A stretch of 64,000 nucleotides of DNA, taken from NCBI RefSeq assembly GCF_020524345.1, contig NZ_JAIVLH010000013.1, positions 1 to 64,000 on the forward strand, written 5' to 3'. Origin of the DNA: Metabacillus niabensis. Lineage in GTDB: Bacteria > Bacillota > Bacilli > Bacillales > Bacillaceae. A program made the position numbers and the translations under genes. Positions within the stretch are counted from its first letter, which is position 1, and the number at the start of each line of letters is the position of its first letter. The notes beneath the pieces were generated by a model, which worked only from the letters and a program-made list of their open reading frames with translations, did no database searches and was not told where the DNA came from. This document shows positions 8,237-17,818 of this stretch, in pieces.

Positions 8237-9703
8237 ATGAAAAAAGTACTTTTATCTATAATGTTGTTTACATTGTTTGTCAGCCCTATCTCTACAATCG
8301 CAGTAAGTAACAATCAGGCAGAATTCATAAAGAAATTTATGGATGATGCTATTGACGAATACAACATTCCTGGTGCATCACTTGTCGTGATCAAGGATGG
8401 AGATTTAGTTTTTCAAGAAAATTGGGGTGTTCAAAGCGATGGTTCTCCTGTAACTAATGATACGTTGTTTACATTAGGTTCTGTTAGTAAACCTTTAACA
8501 AGCCTTGGAATTATGATATTAGTTCAGCAGAATATGATCGAACTTGATCAGACAATTGATACGTATATACCATCATTTACATACAAACAAAATGGTCATG
8601 AAAATAAAATCACAATACGCCATCTTTTATCACATACAAGTGGTATAAGTGCTTTTGATGGTTTAAAAATAGCTGAGTTAAACTTAAGAGGAAAAGACGC
8701 CATAAGCGATGCAGTTCAAAAACTTAATAACGTAGAACTCAATCATGAACCAGGCGAAGTGCACCAATATAGTCCAGCTAACTATTTGCTTTTAGGGAAG
8801 ATTATTGAAAATGTCTCAAATCAATCTTTTACTGAGTTTATGAATGATGAACTATTTTTCAAGCTGGGTATGAACCAAACTGTCTCGAATTATAAAAGTG
8901 CCTCTGAACTAGGATATCAACCAGGATTTCAATCATGGTTTGGAAAACCTATACAAAGTGAGAACATGTATGATGATAGTGGGGCTCCTTATGGGTATAT
9001 TTCTTCTACTCCGAATGATATGGCGAAATATATACAATTCTAACTAAAGGGAGAAGGTTTACTATCTAAACAATACTTTGAAATGTACATTTCCCCCCAA
9101 GTTTCAAGAAAAGAAGACATGTATTATGGATTAGGCTGGAGAATTTCTACAAAAGAAAATGATTCTTATATCTTCCATGGAGGAGAAACACCTGATTCAC
9201 GGTCTGAACTTTTGGTTAACCCTGAAAAGAAGTATGGTTTCATATTGCTGACGAATAAGAATAATTTTTCTGAAGTGCTACAAACAACTTATATGAAAGA
9301 AGGTATTAAAGCAATTATTGAAAACGGTAAGTTACCTGAAAGTCCAAAGGTAACTCATCACATGCAATGGATAACATTATTTTGTACGATCTTACTTGCC
9401 ATGTTGTCTGTATGGAATCTATTTGTCTTAAAGAGAAAAAGCACCATACGGAAAAAAATGTGGATTGTCATTGGAGTATCGTCCATTATATGTTCAATTA
9501 CTATAATACCTGCTTTAACCTATATATTCGGTGCACCTTGGCATACCATTACCTATTATGCACCTGACACAGCTTTTTTAATTAAATGTCTAGTTGCTGT
9601 ATTTGCTTGTAATGGGTTTATATTACTTTCTATCATGACCTTAAAAAAGAAAAAGAGAAATTTCTTTAAGAAAAGGATCCATGAAGATGAAACTAGTTTA
9701 TAA
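8237..9703 (+). pseudogene. Beta-lactamase-like serine hydrolase interrupted by an in-frame stop
   Basis: The frame 8237-9043 and the frame from 9083 to 9703 are the same frame, separated by TAA at 9041-9043; reading through gives 488 residues. The first part has a signal peptide (residues 1-22), the active-site S82-V-S-K85, and YSPAN at 178-182. After the stop come the HGG motif (IFHGGETPDS) and three C-terminal membrane segments. The family comprises penicillin-binding-protein and class C beta-lactamase relatives acting on cell-wall or ester substrates outside the membrane. Without HGG and the anchor the upstream product is unlikely to work. CAA, AAA or GAA could have mutated to TAA. The TetR operator before it is intact, so the damage may be recent or a sequencing error. 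Confidence 0.8.
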
Positions 9704-9795
9704 CAGAGTTGGAACCCTCTAAAATCTTTTGTCTTAATTTTTTACCATTATTTCAAAATTGTATGGTATTATGTAAAAAACTTCATAATCTTTTC

Positions 9796-9967
9796 TATAG
9801 GTGCTATCCTTCTTGAAGATAGATAGCTTAAAAGGGAAGTTTGGTGAAAATCCGACACGGTTCCCGCCACTGTAATTTTAGAGCCACTTGCAAAATGTCA
9901 CTGCTTTTTTTGAAAAAAGCGGGAAGGCGCAAGTAGTGTAGAAGATAAGTCAGGAGACCTGCCTATA
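9796..9967 (+). promoter_or_regulatory. Cobalamin riboswitch upstream of the ABC importer
   Basis: The closing stem TATAGG (9796-9801) pairs with CCTATA (9962-9967). Inside are the conserved AAGGGAA and GGTGAAAATCCGAC-ACGGTTCCCGCCACTGT blocks, and the B12 box AGTCAGGAGACCTGCC at 9948-9963. An extra hairpin (GCTTTTTT with AAAAAAGC) occupies the variable arm. This is the adenosylcobalamin-sensing fold. With the terminator at 10066-10100 it should switch the downstream importer off when cobalamin is plentiful. Confidence 0.92.
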
Positions 9968-10065
9968 TGAACAACACTGATAGACCTACGGGAGATTAGG
10001 GAGGTGGCTAGTTTTGCTTATTATATTTTGTGGATTTATAGACACTACCTGTGTATCTTTCTAAG

Positions 10066-10100
10066 GCATTTCTGACCTCTTAAGTCAGAAGTGCTTTTTA
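10066..10100 (+). terminator. Riboswitch-controlled intrinsic terminator
   Basis: GCATTTCTGAC (10066-10076) pairs with GTCAGAAGTGC (10084-10094) with one bulge or mismatch and is followed by TTTTTATTTT. It lies 98 bases after the riboswitch and 73 bases before the first importer gene, the expected place for transcription attenuation. Confidence 0.85.
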
Positions 10101-10173
10101 TTTTGGTTTATTTATCCTGAGTGCACAGAAGTAAACAGCCGTTGTAAACTATTTATTTTTAGGAGGAGAAGAG

Positions 10174-11721
10174 ATGAAGAAAAGGTACAAAAGGTTGGCT
10201 ACATGGTTTTTTTTGGCATTATTCATTATTGCATTAGTAGGTTGCTCTTCTAAAGAGGAAAAACAAGTAGCTAAGGAAAATAAAGAAGTGGGTGAAAAGA
10301 CTGCTAGCTTAGCGTTTACTTGGAGTCCATCAAGCTTAGATCCACATAGTGAAGATAGCTGGGAGGTAATGCGATCAGGAACTGCGGAAACATTAATTAA
10401 ATTAAACGAAGATTTAACACCAATACCATGGTTGGCAAAATCATGGGAGCAAGTAGACGATCGTACTTGGTTGTTCCATTTGCAAGAAAATGTAACATTT
10501 CATAACGGAAAAGTAATGGATGCAAAGGCAGTAAAGAATTCTTTACAACGTGCCATTGAAAAAAACCAAGGAACAAAAGATTTATTAAAAATTGAATCAA
10601 TGGAAGTTGTATCAGAAACAGAGTTAAAAATTGAAACAACAGAAATCAATGCAGCACTAATCTCAAACTTAGCAGCCCCAGGTACGATTGTCGTGGATGT
10701 AGATTCTCTTGATAAAAAGGATACCTATCCTGCGTTTACAGGTGTATATATGATTAAACAATTTAACCAAGACGAATCTCTAATTGTAAATCGTTATGAA
10801 GATTATTGGGGTGAAAAAGCAAAACTAGCTGAAGTAACGATTAAATTTATTGCTGACGGTAATACGCGTTTAATGGCTTTACAATCCGGAGATGTAGATG
10901 GTGCAACCGATATATCAGTTGATAATATTGAAGTTCTAGAAAAAAATAAAAAATTTGAGGTTTTAACAGCTAAATCATTACGAACTCACTTAATGATGTA
11001 CAACTTGGAATCTCCAATATTTAAGCAACTAGCTATTCGTAAAGCTGTCGATTCAATAATTCCACGCCAAGAAATTGTAGAAGGTGTTATGAAAGGTCAA
11101 GGAACTGTAGCAGTTGGTCCATTTTCACCAGTTTTACCATTTGGACAATTAAGTGAAACACAGGAGAACGTTTCTGTTGAACAACTCATGCACCAAGATG
11201 GTTGGACGAAAGGCAAAGATGGGTTATGGGAAAAAAACGGAAATGTTTTTGAAGCCACTCTCTTATCATTCCCACAACGTCCTGAGCTAACTGTTATGGC
11301 AGAGGTTATTCAAAGCAAATTACTTGAACAAGGGATGAAAATAAACATTCGCCAAGTAGAAAATATTGATGAAACACTGGATAAGGAAGAATGGGATTTA
11401 GCCATGTATAGTATGCTTACAGCTCATACTGGTAGTCCAAATTTTTTCTTAGAGGTTTTCTATAAATCGGATAGTTCATCAAACAAAAATCATTTTGCTT
11501 CACAGACAGTTGATGAAATGATCAATCAATTACATCAAACAACTGATACAAAAAAGAGCAATGCTTTAGCAATCCAAATTCAAGAGGAACTTGGAAAGCA
11601 AGTACCTCATTCATATATTGTATATCCAAATACTGTATTTGCGGTGAACAAAAATTTGAAAGGCTTTGAGGCATTTTCAATTGAGTATTACTACAATAAT
11701 GCTAATGTTGACAAAGAATAA
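10174..11721 (+). CDS. NikA/CntA-type ABC transporter solute-binding lipoprotein
   Basis: 515 residues. A lipoprotein signal ends in ALVGC with Cys24 as the lipidation site. The mature part is a family 5 solute-binding protein (SLDPHSEDSWEVMRSGTAETL, LAKSWEQVDDRTWLFHL, VTFHNGKVMDAKAVKNSLQRA, GDVDGATDI, HLMMYNLESPIF), the group of peptide and nickel binders. The LIKLNEDLTPIPWLAKSWE style and short linker favour the nickel/metallophore branch over OppA. The cobalamin riboswitch upstream suggests that cobalt, perhaps chelated, is the relevant cargo. It is first of five genes. The AGGAGGAGAAG ribosome site is strong. Confidence 0.82.
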   Translation: MKKRYKRLATWFFLALFIIALVGCSSKEEKQVAKENKEVGEKTASLAFTWSPSSLDPHSEDSWEVMRSGTAETLIKLNEDLTPIPWLAKSWEQVDDRTWLFHLQENVTFHNGKVMDAKAVKNSLQRAIEKNQGTKDLLKIESMEVVSETELKIETTEINAALISNLAAPGTIVVDVDSLDKKDTYPAFTGVYMIKQFNQDESLIVNRYEDYWGEKAKLAEVTIKFIADGNTRLMALQSGDVDGATDISVDNIEVLEKNKKFEVLTAKSLRTHLMMYNLESPIFKQLAIRKAVDSIIPRQEIVEGVMKGQGTVAVGPFSPVLPFGQLSETQENVSVEQLMHQDGWTKGKDGLWEKNGNVFEATLLSFPQRPELTVMAEVIQSKLLEQGMKINIRQVENIDETLDKEEWDLAMYSMLTAHTGSPNFFLEVFYKSDSSSNKNHFASQTVDEMINQLHQTTDTKKSNALAIQIQEELGKQVPHSYIVYPNTVFAVNKNLKGFEAFSIEYYYNNANVDKE

Positions 11722-11727
11722 TTAGAT

Positions 11728-12660
11728 ATGATGCAAAAATTTTTTCTACAACATATTACTCAATTAGTTCTTGTTATATTTTGTGTTGCGACGCTAACAT
11801 TTTTATTGGTTAGAATTTCGCCTGGAGATCCGGCTACGATAATGTTAAAAGCCAATGGTGTTCCTGTTTCTGATGAAGCTATTTATGCACTTAAGAGTGA
11901 ACTAGGCTTAACAAATTCTATAGGCAGCCAATACATTGAATGGCTACAGCAAATATTTACTGGGCAATGGGGCGTGTCATTTGTTTCAGAAAGGCCTGTC
12001 ATAAGTGAGTTGTTTGCAAGGTTACCTGCTACGTTAGAGCTAGCATTTGCAGGGCTTGTGGTAATGTTAGTTGTGACCTTAGTTTTGGGAATCTCTACGG
12101 CTGTTTATGAAAATGGAGTAGTGGATAAAATAGGGCGTGTTTTAGCACTATTAGGTTCAGCAATACCTACATTTTGGTTAGGATTCCTATTTATGTATCT
12201 TTTCTCGGTTCATTTTGGTTGGTTACCAACAATGGGAAGAAATGATTTGGAACATTTAATTTTACCAGCGACAACATTAGGTTTAAGCCTAGGGGCAGTA
12301 TATGCTCGTGTTTTGCACATACAAATGCTTGAAATGTTACAGCAACCATTTGTTAAGGCATCTAGAGCAAGAGGGATATCAAAAAATAGGGTTTTAATAT
12401 TTCAAGTATTAAAGCATGCGTTATTACCAATTGTAACGATGATTGGCACAAGCTTTGCATATATGTTAGGTGGAAGTATCATTGTAGAAACAATTTTTTC
12501 ATGGCCGGGTTTAGGTCGATACGTCATAGAATCTATTAATATGCGAGATTATCCTGTTATTCAAGGCTACGTTGTTTTTGCAGCTATTATATTTGTCGTT
12601 ATTCATATGCTAGTAGATTTTATCTATTTACTCATTGATCCGCGTTTAAAAGTTCGATAG
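11728..12660 (+). CDS. NikB/DppB-type ABC transporter permease
   Basis: 310 residues with six membrane segments. The N-terminus FLLVRISPGDPATIML is the usual DppB/NikB start. The EAA loop appears as ASRARGISKNRVLIFQVLKHALLPIV near residue 210-235, and the family's ETIFSWPGLGRYVIESINMRDYPVIQGYV block follows. It pairs with the next permease to form the transmembrane channel. It starts six bases after the binding-protein stop; a double ATG leaves the exact start open by one codon. Confidence 0.88.
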   Translation: MMQKFFLQHITQLVLVIFCVATLTFLLVRISPGDPATIMLKANGVPVSDEAIYALKSELGLTNSIGSQYIEWLQQIFTGQWGVSFVSERPVISELFARLPATLELAFAGLVVMLVVTLVLGISTAVYENGVVDKIGRVLALLGSAIPTFWLGFLFMYLFSVHFGWLPTMGRNDLEHLILPATTLGLSLGAVYARVLHIQMLEMLQQPFVKASRARGISKNRVLIFQVLKHALLPIVTMIGTSFAYMLGGSIIVETIFSWPGLGRYVIESINMRDYPVIQGYVVFAAIIFVVIHMLVDFIYLLIDPRLKVR

Positions 12661-12673
12661 GAGGATGCAGAGG

Positions 12674-13501
12674 ATGTGGAAGAGATTCAAGCAAGTAAAT
12701 ATCGGTTTGCTTGGAGGGGGTGGAATCCTAGTTGGTTTTTGTTTGTTAGGATTATTTGCACCATGGATTGCACCTCATGATCCAATAGCCATAAATTTGG
12801 CTGCTAGATTACAGTCTTCAAGTTGGGTTTATCCTTTTGGAACAGATCATTTGGGCCGTTGTATCTTATCTCGTATTATTTTTGGTGTTCGAATAAGTGT
12901 TACATCTGCTTTAATCATCATGTTCTTTACTATGTTAATTAGTGTTCCAATTGCGTTATTAACAGGTTATGTTAGAGGACGTACAGATCATTTTATCATG
13001 CGGATCATCGATAGCACTTTAGCTATTCCGGATATTGTCCTAACGATTGCAATTGTAGGCTTATTAGGTCCCGGCTTAGTAAATATGCTGTTCGCCATTG
13101 TAGTCGTTCGTTGGGCAAGTTATGTTCGCTTTATTCGGAGTCTTGTTGTAAAAATATCTCAAGAAAATTATATCCTCTCAGCAAGAATGGCTGGAAATAC
13201 TCATTTTCGTATATTAAAACGTTACATACTACCTCAAATAGGGATGCCTATTATGGTTTTTAGTGCTTTAGATATGGGCAAGATTGTTTTGAATATTGCC
13301 GGTCTTTCTTTTTTGGGATTAGGAACTCAGCCCCCCACGCCTGATTGGGGTGCAATGCTAAATGATGCTATTGATTATTTCCAGTCTTCTCCACATGTTA
13401 TGTTCTTCCCTGGTTTATCTATTGTTTTATTTGTCCTAGCATGTCAGTTAGTAAGTGAAAAACTAGGGATAATGAATAGGACAGTAGGGAAGGAGGCATA
13501 A
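12674..13501 (+). CDS. NikC/DppC-type ABC transporter permease
   Basis: 275 residues from the ATG at 12674, preferred because GGAGG (12660-12664) is nine bases upstream; the in-frame ATG at 12665 abuts it. DppC/NikC landmarks are present: APWIAPHDP, FGTDHLGRCILSRIIFG, the EAA-type loop SARMAGNTHFRILKRYILPQI, and GLSFLGLGTQPPTPDWGAML. About six membrane segments. It is the second half of the channel of the riboswitch-controlled importer. Confidence 0.88.
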   Translation: MWKRFKQVNIGLLGGGGILVGFCLLGLFAPWIAPHDPIAINLAARLQSSSWVYPFGTDHLGRCILSRIIFGVRISVTSALIIMFFTMLISVPIALLTGYVRGRTDHFIMRIIDSTLAIPDIVLTIAIVGLLGPGLVNMLFAIVVVRWASYVRFIRSLVVKISQENYILSARMAGNTHFRILKRYILPQIGMPIMVFSALDMGKIVLNIAGLSFLGLGTQPPTPDWGAMLNDAIDYFQSSPHVMFFPGLSIVLFVLACQLVSEKLGIMNRTVGKEA

Positions 13502-13502
13502 A

Positions 13503-14222
13503 ATGGAGGAAGAAAGCCCATTATTAAAGGTTGAGCATATAGAAGTTACATATAAACATAGACAGCAGCAAAAAGTGATTATTCAAGATGCTTCTTTCAT
13601 GTTATATCCAGGAGAAATAGTTGCAATGACTGGTAAAAGTGGTGCGGGTAAAAGTATTGTTTCAAATGCAATAGTTGGATTGCTAGACAAAGGGTTACAT
13701 GTAACAAAAGGAAAAATTCTGTTTGAAGGGAAAAATATTGTGGAATTTAGTGAGAAGCAATTTGAAAATTTAAGAAAACATAGTATTGCCATGATGATTC
13801 AACATTCATTAAACGGATTAGACCCGATTAGGCTAGTAAAAAAGCAGATGGTAGAGACAATTCGACAGAGAAAGCTAGGTTCAAATCAAGAAGTTGAACA
13901 ATTATTACATCATTTGCTCACTCAAGTTGGTTTTTCCGAACCGGAACAAATTCTTCATTCATATCCATTCGAGTTAAGCGGGGGAATGAGGCAGCGAGTA
14001 TTATTAGCGATGATCGTAAGTTTAAAGCCGAAAATATTAATTGCTGATGAACCAACAACTGCACTTGATATAGTAAATCGTGAAAAAGTATTAAGGTTAT
14101 TAAAGGAGTTACAACGTAATTTAGGATTAACGGTACTTCTTATTTCTCATGATGAAAACAGTATAAATAAGTATGCAGATCGTGTCATTCATATGAATGA
14201 AGGAGGGGTACTTTTTTCCTAA
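13503..14222 (+). CDS. NikD/DppD-type ABC transporter ATP-binding protein
   Basis: 239 residues. Walker A is G44KSGAGKS51, the signature LSGGMRQR lies near residue 160, and Walker B ILIADEPTTALD follows. It is shorter than most DppD proteins and lacks their C-terminal Cys-rich peptide-transporter tail, which fits NikD/CntD. It starts two bases after the permease stop behind AAGGAGG. It energises uptake together with the next ATPase. Confidence 0.88.
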   Translation: MEEESPLLKVEHIEVTYKHRQQQKVIIQDASFMLYPGEIVAMTGKSGAGKSIVSNAIVGLLDKGLHVTKGKILFEGKNIVEFSEKQFENLRKHSIAMMIQHSLNGLDPIRLVKKQMVETIRQRKLGSNQEVEQLLHHLLTQVGFSEPEQILHSYPFELSGGMRQRVLLAMIVSLKPKILIADEPTTALDIVNREKVLRLLKELQRNLGLTVLLISHDENSINKYADRVIHMNEGGVLFS

Positions 14223-14977
14223 TGTTAGAATTAGAGCAAGTGACAAAAGAGTATTCTATTCGATTTCGAAGAGGGAAAAGTAAGAAGAAAATGGCCGTCA
14301 ACAATGTTAGCTTAACCATTTCAAAAGGGGAAAGTGTAGCGCTTGTAGGTGAGAGTGGGAGCGGAAAAAGTACCCTTGCAAAATTAATTATGCGAATGGA
14401 GAAACAAACCTCCGGGCAAATTTTATGGAATGGACATAGTATTGACACAAAACAATTGGAAGGTAGTACATTCTATAAAAATATACAAATGGTATTGCAA
14501 GATTCTTCAGCGTCATTGCATCCTAAAATGCGTATTGAAGAAATACTATCAGAGCCTATTCGTAATTTTTTTCCAGATAAAAAGAATTGGTATGAAGAAT
14601 GTATGAAACTTTTGTATGTAGTTGGCTTGGACACGTCATTTTTGAAGTATTTTCCTAATCAATTAAGTGGTGGGCAAAAACAACGTATATGTATAGCTAA
14701 AGCTTTAGCCGTTAAGCCAAAACTCATTGTTTTGGATGAATCTATCGCTAGCTTGGATCGTCCTTCTCAACAATCAATTGTAGAAAGTTTGAGATTGTTT
14801 CAAATGCAAAATGGGACAAGTTATCTATTTATTACTCATGATTTACAGTCCGCTAAACAACTATGTAAACGTATAGAAGTGATGCATCAAGGAGAAATTG
14901 TAGAGACTATTACTCATTGGGAACGGGGGCAGCTAGAGCACCCATATTCACAATTACTTTTTGACACAATGAGCTAA
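14222..14977 (+). CDS. NikE/DppF-type ABC transporter ATP-binding protein
   Basis: 251 residues. Walker A is G43ESGSGKS50, with signature LSGGQKQRICIAKAL, Walker B LIVLDESIASLD and the switch LFITHD. The Walker B extension reads DESIASLD instead of the common DEPTSALD, a modest variation. The start overlaps the previous stop (TAATG), so the two ATPases are translationally coupled. This is the last importer gene; no metallophore synthesis genes follow. Confidence 0.88.
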   Translation: MLELEQVTKEYSIRFRRGKSKKKMAVNNVSLTISKGESVALVGESGSGKSTLAKLIMRMEKQTSGQILWNGHSIDTKQLEGSTFYKNIQMVLQDSSASLHPKMRIEEILSEPIRNFFPDKKNWYEECMKLLYVVGLDTSFLKYFPNQLSGGQKQRICIAKALAVKPKLIVLDESIASLDRPSQQSIVESLRLFQMQNGTSYLFITHDLQSAKQLCKRIEVMHQGEIVETITHWERGQLEHPYSQLLFDTMS

Positions 14978-15103
14978 TGTATAAAGCATGATATCAACCT
15001 AAAAAGGGATGTTCTATATAAGCTTTAATAAATTCAAAATAAAAATAGTATATTAACTTACGAGATTGTATGTTATATTAATAAAAAATTTAATAATTAA
15101 TTT

Positions 15104-15256
15104 AAATAAGTGCTCACATTTGTGAGGTAAAAGGGAAACTAGTGAAAGTCTAGTACTGCCCCCGCAACTGTAAGAGCTGATGAAATTACAATACCACTGA
15201 GATATCGGGAAGGTGTAAGAGTAAAAAGAAGCTTAAGTCAGGAAACCTGCTTATTT
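15104..15256 (+). promoter_or_regulatory. Cobalamin riboswitch upstream of the cbi operon
   Basis: AAATAAG (15104-15110) pairs with CTTATTT (15250-15256) as the closing stem. Conserved AAGGGAA, GTGAAAGTC, CCCCCGCAACTGTAA and CGGGAAGGTG blocks are present, with the B12 box AGTCAGGAAACCTGC at 15236-15250. It differs from the 9.8 kb copy in its variable arm, so the two are not a recent duplication. It should repress the biosynthetic operon when adenosylcobalamin is available. Confidence 0.92.
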
Positions 15257-15355
15257 AAACGACACTTGCTTTTCGGAGGGAGAAGTATAGGCGGGACAAT
15301 GATACCTATTGTTTTTGTGTATTTAGTATGCTTTTTTTAATACTGCTATTTCACA

Positions 15356-15394
15356 TGCCTGTATTCCTTTTAAAAGGAGTACAGGCATTTTTTA
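15356..15394 (+). terminator. Riboswitch-controlled intrinsic terminator before cbiH60
   Basis: TGCCTGTATTCCTT (15356-15369) pairs with AAGGAGTACAGGCA (15374-15387), with one mismatch, and runs into TTTTTT. It ends just 16 bases before the first start codon and is the attenuator for the cbi operon. Confidence 0.85.
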
Positions 15395-15409
15395 TTTGGA
15401 GGTAAGCCT

Positions 15410-17032
15410 ATGAAAAAGGGGAAAATTTTTGTTGTTGGCTTCGGTCCTGGTGATCGTGAGCATATTACAAATCGAGCTGTAGTTGCCTTGCAGCAAAGTG
15501 ATTGTATTATCGGCTATAAAACATACGTTGAGCTAATTGAACATTTGGTCACAGCAAAATCGATTGTTAGTACGGGTATGACAGAAGAAGTGTCACGTGC
15601 ACAGGATGCAGTAAAAAAAGCAGAAGCAGGTCAAATCGTTTCAGTCATTTCCAGCGGAGATTCAGGTGTTTATGGCATGGCTGGATTAGTGTATGAAGTG
15701 TTGATTGAGAAGGGGTGGAAAGAAAAAGATGGAATTGAGATAGAAATTGTACCGGGTATTTCAGCTATTAATTCTTGTGCGAGTTTATTGGGTGCTCCCG
15801 TCATGCATGACTCATGCACGATCAGTCTAAGTGATCATTTAACACCTTGGACTGTAATCGAAAAGCGCATTGAAGCAGCTGCGATGGCTGATTTCGTTAT
15901 AGCTTTATATAATCCGAAGAGCGGTCGGCGAACACGCCAAATAGTAGAGGCACAACATATTCTATTAAAATATCGTTCTCCAGAAACACCTGTTGGTCTT
16001 GTGAAAAGTGCCTATCGTGCCAATCAAAATGTTGTGCTGACAACACTAAATGAAATGTTAGAACATGATATCGGAATGCTGACAACGGTGATAATTGGGA
16101 ATTCTTCCACTTTCTTTTATGACAATAAAATCATTACACCTCGGGGTTATCAGCGTAAATATACGTTAGGTGAGGAAAAGCAGAGCTTAAAACCGCATCA
16201 GCGTTTGAAAAAGGAAGCCGAACCATGGGCATTAAATCAAGAAACAGGCGAAGCACAAGCTGGTTATGAACAAATTGATAGAAAAAAAGAGGATGTTAGC
16301 TCATTAGATTTAGCCTTAAAGGCCTTATCCTTGGTGTCAAAATCGGAAACAAAACCTCCGCAATTAGTGCAGCAGACGATCGAAGAAATATTTGAATTTG
16401 CTGTTTCACCTGGTGTTGCCAATAAATTTATTACCCCAAAGCAAATGAGCGTATTGGCAGAAACCATTGGCGAGACAGGCACCATGGAATATACACCAGA
16501 TCATCGTTTTTTACTTAAAGTTCCAACTGATCAGCCCGAATCGATTGTAAAAAAACTTGAACATAATGATTTACTTGTCATGCCTGTAGGAGATGTTTTG
16601 AATCTAAAAGCTTGTGATTTTTGCTACGGTGAAAAAGCTGAATCTATTCCATATGCAGAAGAAATATCATCGAAATTGGGAGGCTTAAAGCTTCCAAAAG
16701 AATTACATATTGGTTTCAACGGTTGCGGGATGGCCTGTTATCGGGCTGTATTCGATGACATCGGGATTGTTTACCGCAAGAAAAAATTTGATTTATTTAT
16801 TGGTGCAAAGCCGGTTGGCAGAACAGCACATGCTGCACAGCCAGTAGCAGAAGGAATTGAACCAGATCAGTTGCTGCCGTTATTAACGAAAATGATAGAT
16901 GAGTATAAACAAAATGCCCATCCAAATGAACGTCTTTTTAAATATTTTAAACGTGTGAAAAGAATTCAAGATTTTACCTATCAGGATATGAGCTCCAAAA
17001 TTGAAATCGAGCCGGCACCATGTGGAGATTAG
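15410..17032 (+). CDS. cbiH60: CbiH60: precorrin-3B C17-methyltransferase with iron-sulfur domain
   Basis: 540 residues in two parts. Residues 1-240 are a corrin methyltransferase (FGPGD at 11-15, SSGDSGVYGMAG, VPGISAINSCASLLGAP) that methylates C17 and contracts the ring of cobalt-factor III using S-adenosylmethionine. Residues 320-520 resemble a nitrite/sulfite reductase ferredoxin-like half domain with C402-x2-C405 and C439-x3-C443, consistent with a [4Fe-4S] cluster. This is the CbiH60 arrangement described from Bacillus megaterium, about twice the size of plain CbiH. It is first in the cbi operon behind GGAGGT and the riboswitch terminator. Confidence 0.92.
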   Translation: MKKGKIFVVGFGPGDREHITNRAVVALQQSDCIIGYKTYVELIEHLVTAKSIVSTGMTEEVSRAQDAVKKAEAGQIVSVISSGDSGVYGMAGLVYEVLIEKGWKEKDGIEIEIVPGISAINSCASLLGAPVMHDSCTISLSDHLTPWTVIEKRIEAAAMADFVIALYNPKSGRRTRQIVEAQHILLKYRSPETPVGLVKSAYRANQNVVLTTLNEMLEHDIGMLTTVIIGNSSTFFYDNKIITPRGYQRKYTLGEEKQSLKPHQRLKKEAEPWALNQETGEAQAGYEQIDRKKEDVSSLDLALKALSLVSKSETKPPQLVQQTIEEIFEFAVSPGVANKFITPKQMSVLAETIGETGTMEYTPDHRFLLKVPTDQPESIVKKLEHNDLLVMPVGDVLNLKACDFCYGEKAESIPYAEEISSKLGGLKLPKELHIGFNGCGMACYRAVFDDIGIVYRKKKFDLFIGAKPVGRTAHAAQPVAEGIEPDQLLPLLTKMIDEYKQNAHPNERLFKYFKRVKRIQDFTYQDMSSKIEIEPAPCGD

Positions 17033-17041
17033 GAGGATCAC

Positions 17042-17818
17042 ATGATTTTATTCTTAGCGGGCACAAGTGATGCAAGAGCATTAGCCATTCAATTGCAAAA
17101 TCTAGGGTATCCCTTAATAGCAACAGTTGTTACAGAATCTGCAGCAGAAAGCTTACATGCAAAAGATATTCCTTATCAAGTCGGAAGGTTATCAATTGAT
17201 GACATGATGGCAATGATTCAAAAGCAGAAGATGACCTGTGTCATCGATGCCAGCCATCCATATGCTGAAGAAGCGTCAAAAACCGCAATGGCAGCTGCAA
17301 ATGCTTGTGATATCCCCTATATACGTTATGAAAGGCCAGAAGAACAATTTATTTCGCCTCTCATAACAGAAGTTGAAAGTTATGAAGAAGCAGCTAATTT
17401 AGCTAAATCTCATAAAGGGACCATCATGCTGACAACAGGTAGCAAAACATTGGAAGTATTCACCAAACACTTATTGCATGAAGATATCCGGCTTGTTTGC
17501 AGAATGCTCCCAAATGTAGGAAACATGGAAAAATGCAATCGTTTAGGTATAAAACAAAAAGACATTATTGCGATACAAGGACCATTTTCTGAATCTTTAA
17601 ATAAAGCATTATGTGAGCAATACAATGTGACGCTGATGATTACAAAGGAAAGCGGCAAAGTCGGATCTGTTGATGAAAAAATGACAGCCGCTCTCCAATT
17701 AGGGATTCCTGTTATTTTAATCAAACGTCCAGCGATTAAATATGAAAACTTTTGTACTTCTTTTGAAGAAGTAACTCAATTATTGGGAGGTTATATTCTT
17801 GGCAAACACAAACTTTAA
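17042..17818 (+). CDS. cbiJ: CbiJ: cobalt-precorrin-6A reductase
   Basis: 258 residues. The N-terminal LFLAGTSDARALAIQLQNLGY loop binds NADPH. IDASHPYAEEASKTAMAAA and PYIRYERPE are family hallmarks, and a C-terminal Rossmann-like half (IQGPFSESLNKAL, TKESGKVGS) follows. It reduces cobalt-precorrin-6A to 6B, between CbiD and CbiET. AGGAGG precedes the ATG, nine bases after cbiH60. Its end overlaps cbiC by 20 bases. Confidence 0.92.
   Translation: MILFLAGTSDARALAIQLQNLGYPLIATVVTESAAESLHAKDIPYQVGRLSIDDMMAMIQKQKMTCVIDASHPYAEEASKTAMAAANACDIPYIRYERPEEQFISPLITEVESYEEAANLAKSHKGTIMLTTGSKTLEVFTKHLLHEDIRLVCRMLPNVGNMEKCNRLGIKQKDIIAIQGPFSESLNKALCEQYNVTLMITKESGKVGSVDEKMTAALQLGIPVILIKRPAIKYENFCTSFEEVTQLLGGYILGKHKL

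Noticed and set aside
9041-9049. TAA-CTA as a programmed read-through signal
   Set aside because: Stop-CTA contexts promote read-through mainly with TGA/TAG in eukaryotic and viral systems. There is no basis to claim this in Bacillus.
10174-14977. Plain oligopeptide (Opp/Dpp) importer
   Set aside because: The riboswitch, the neighbouring cbi operon and the short ATPases favour a NikABCDE/Cnt-type metal importer, although a peptide role is not excluded.
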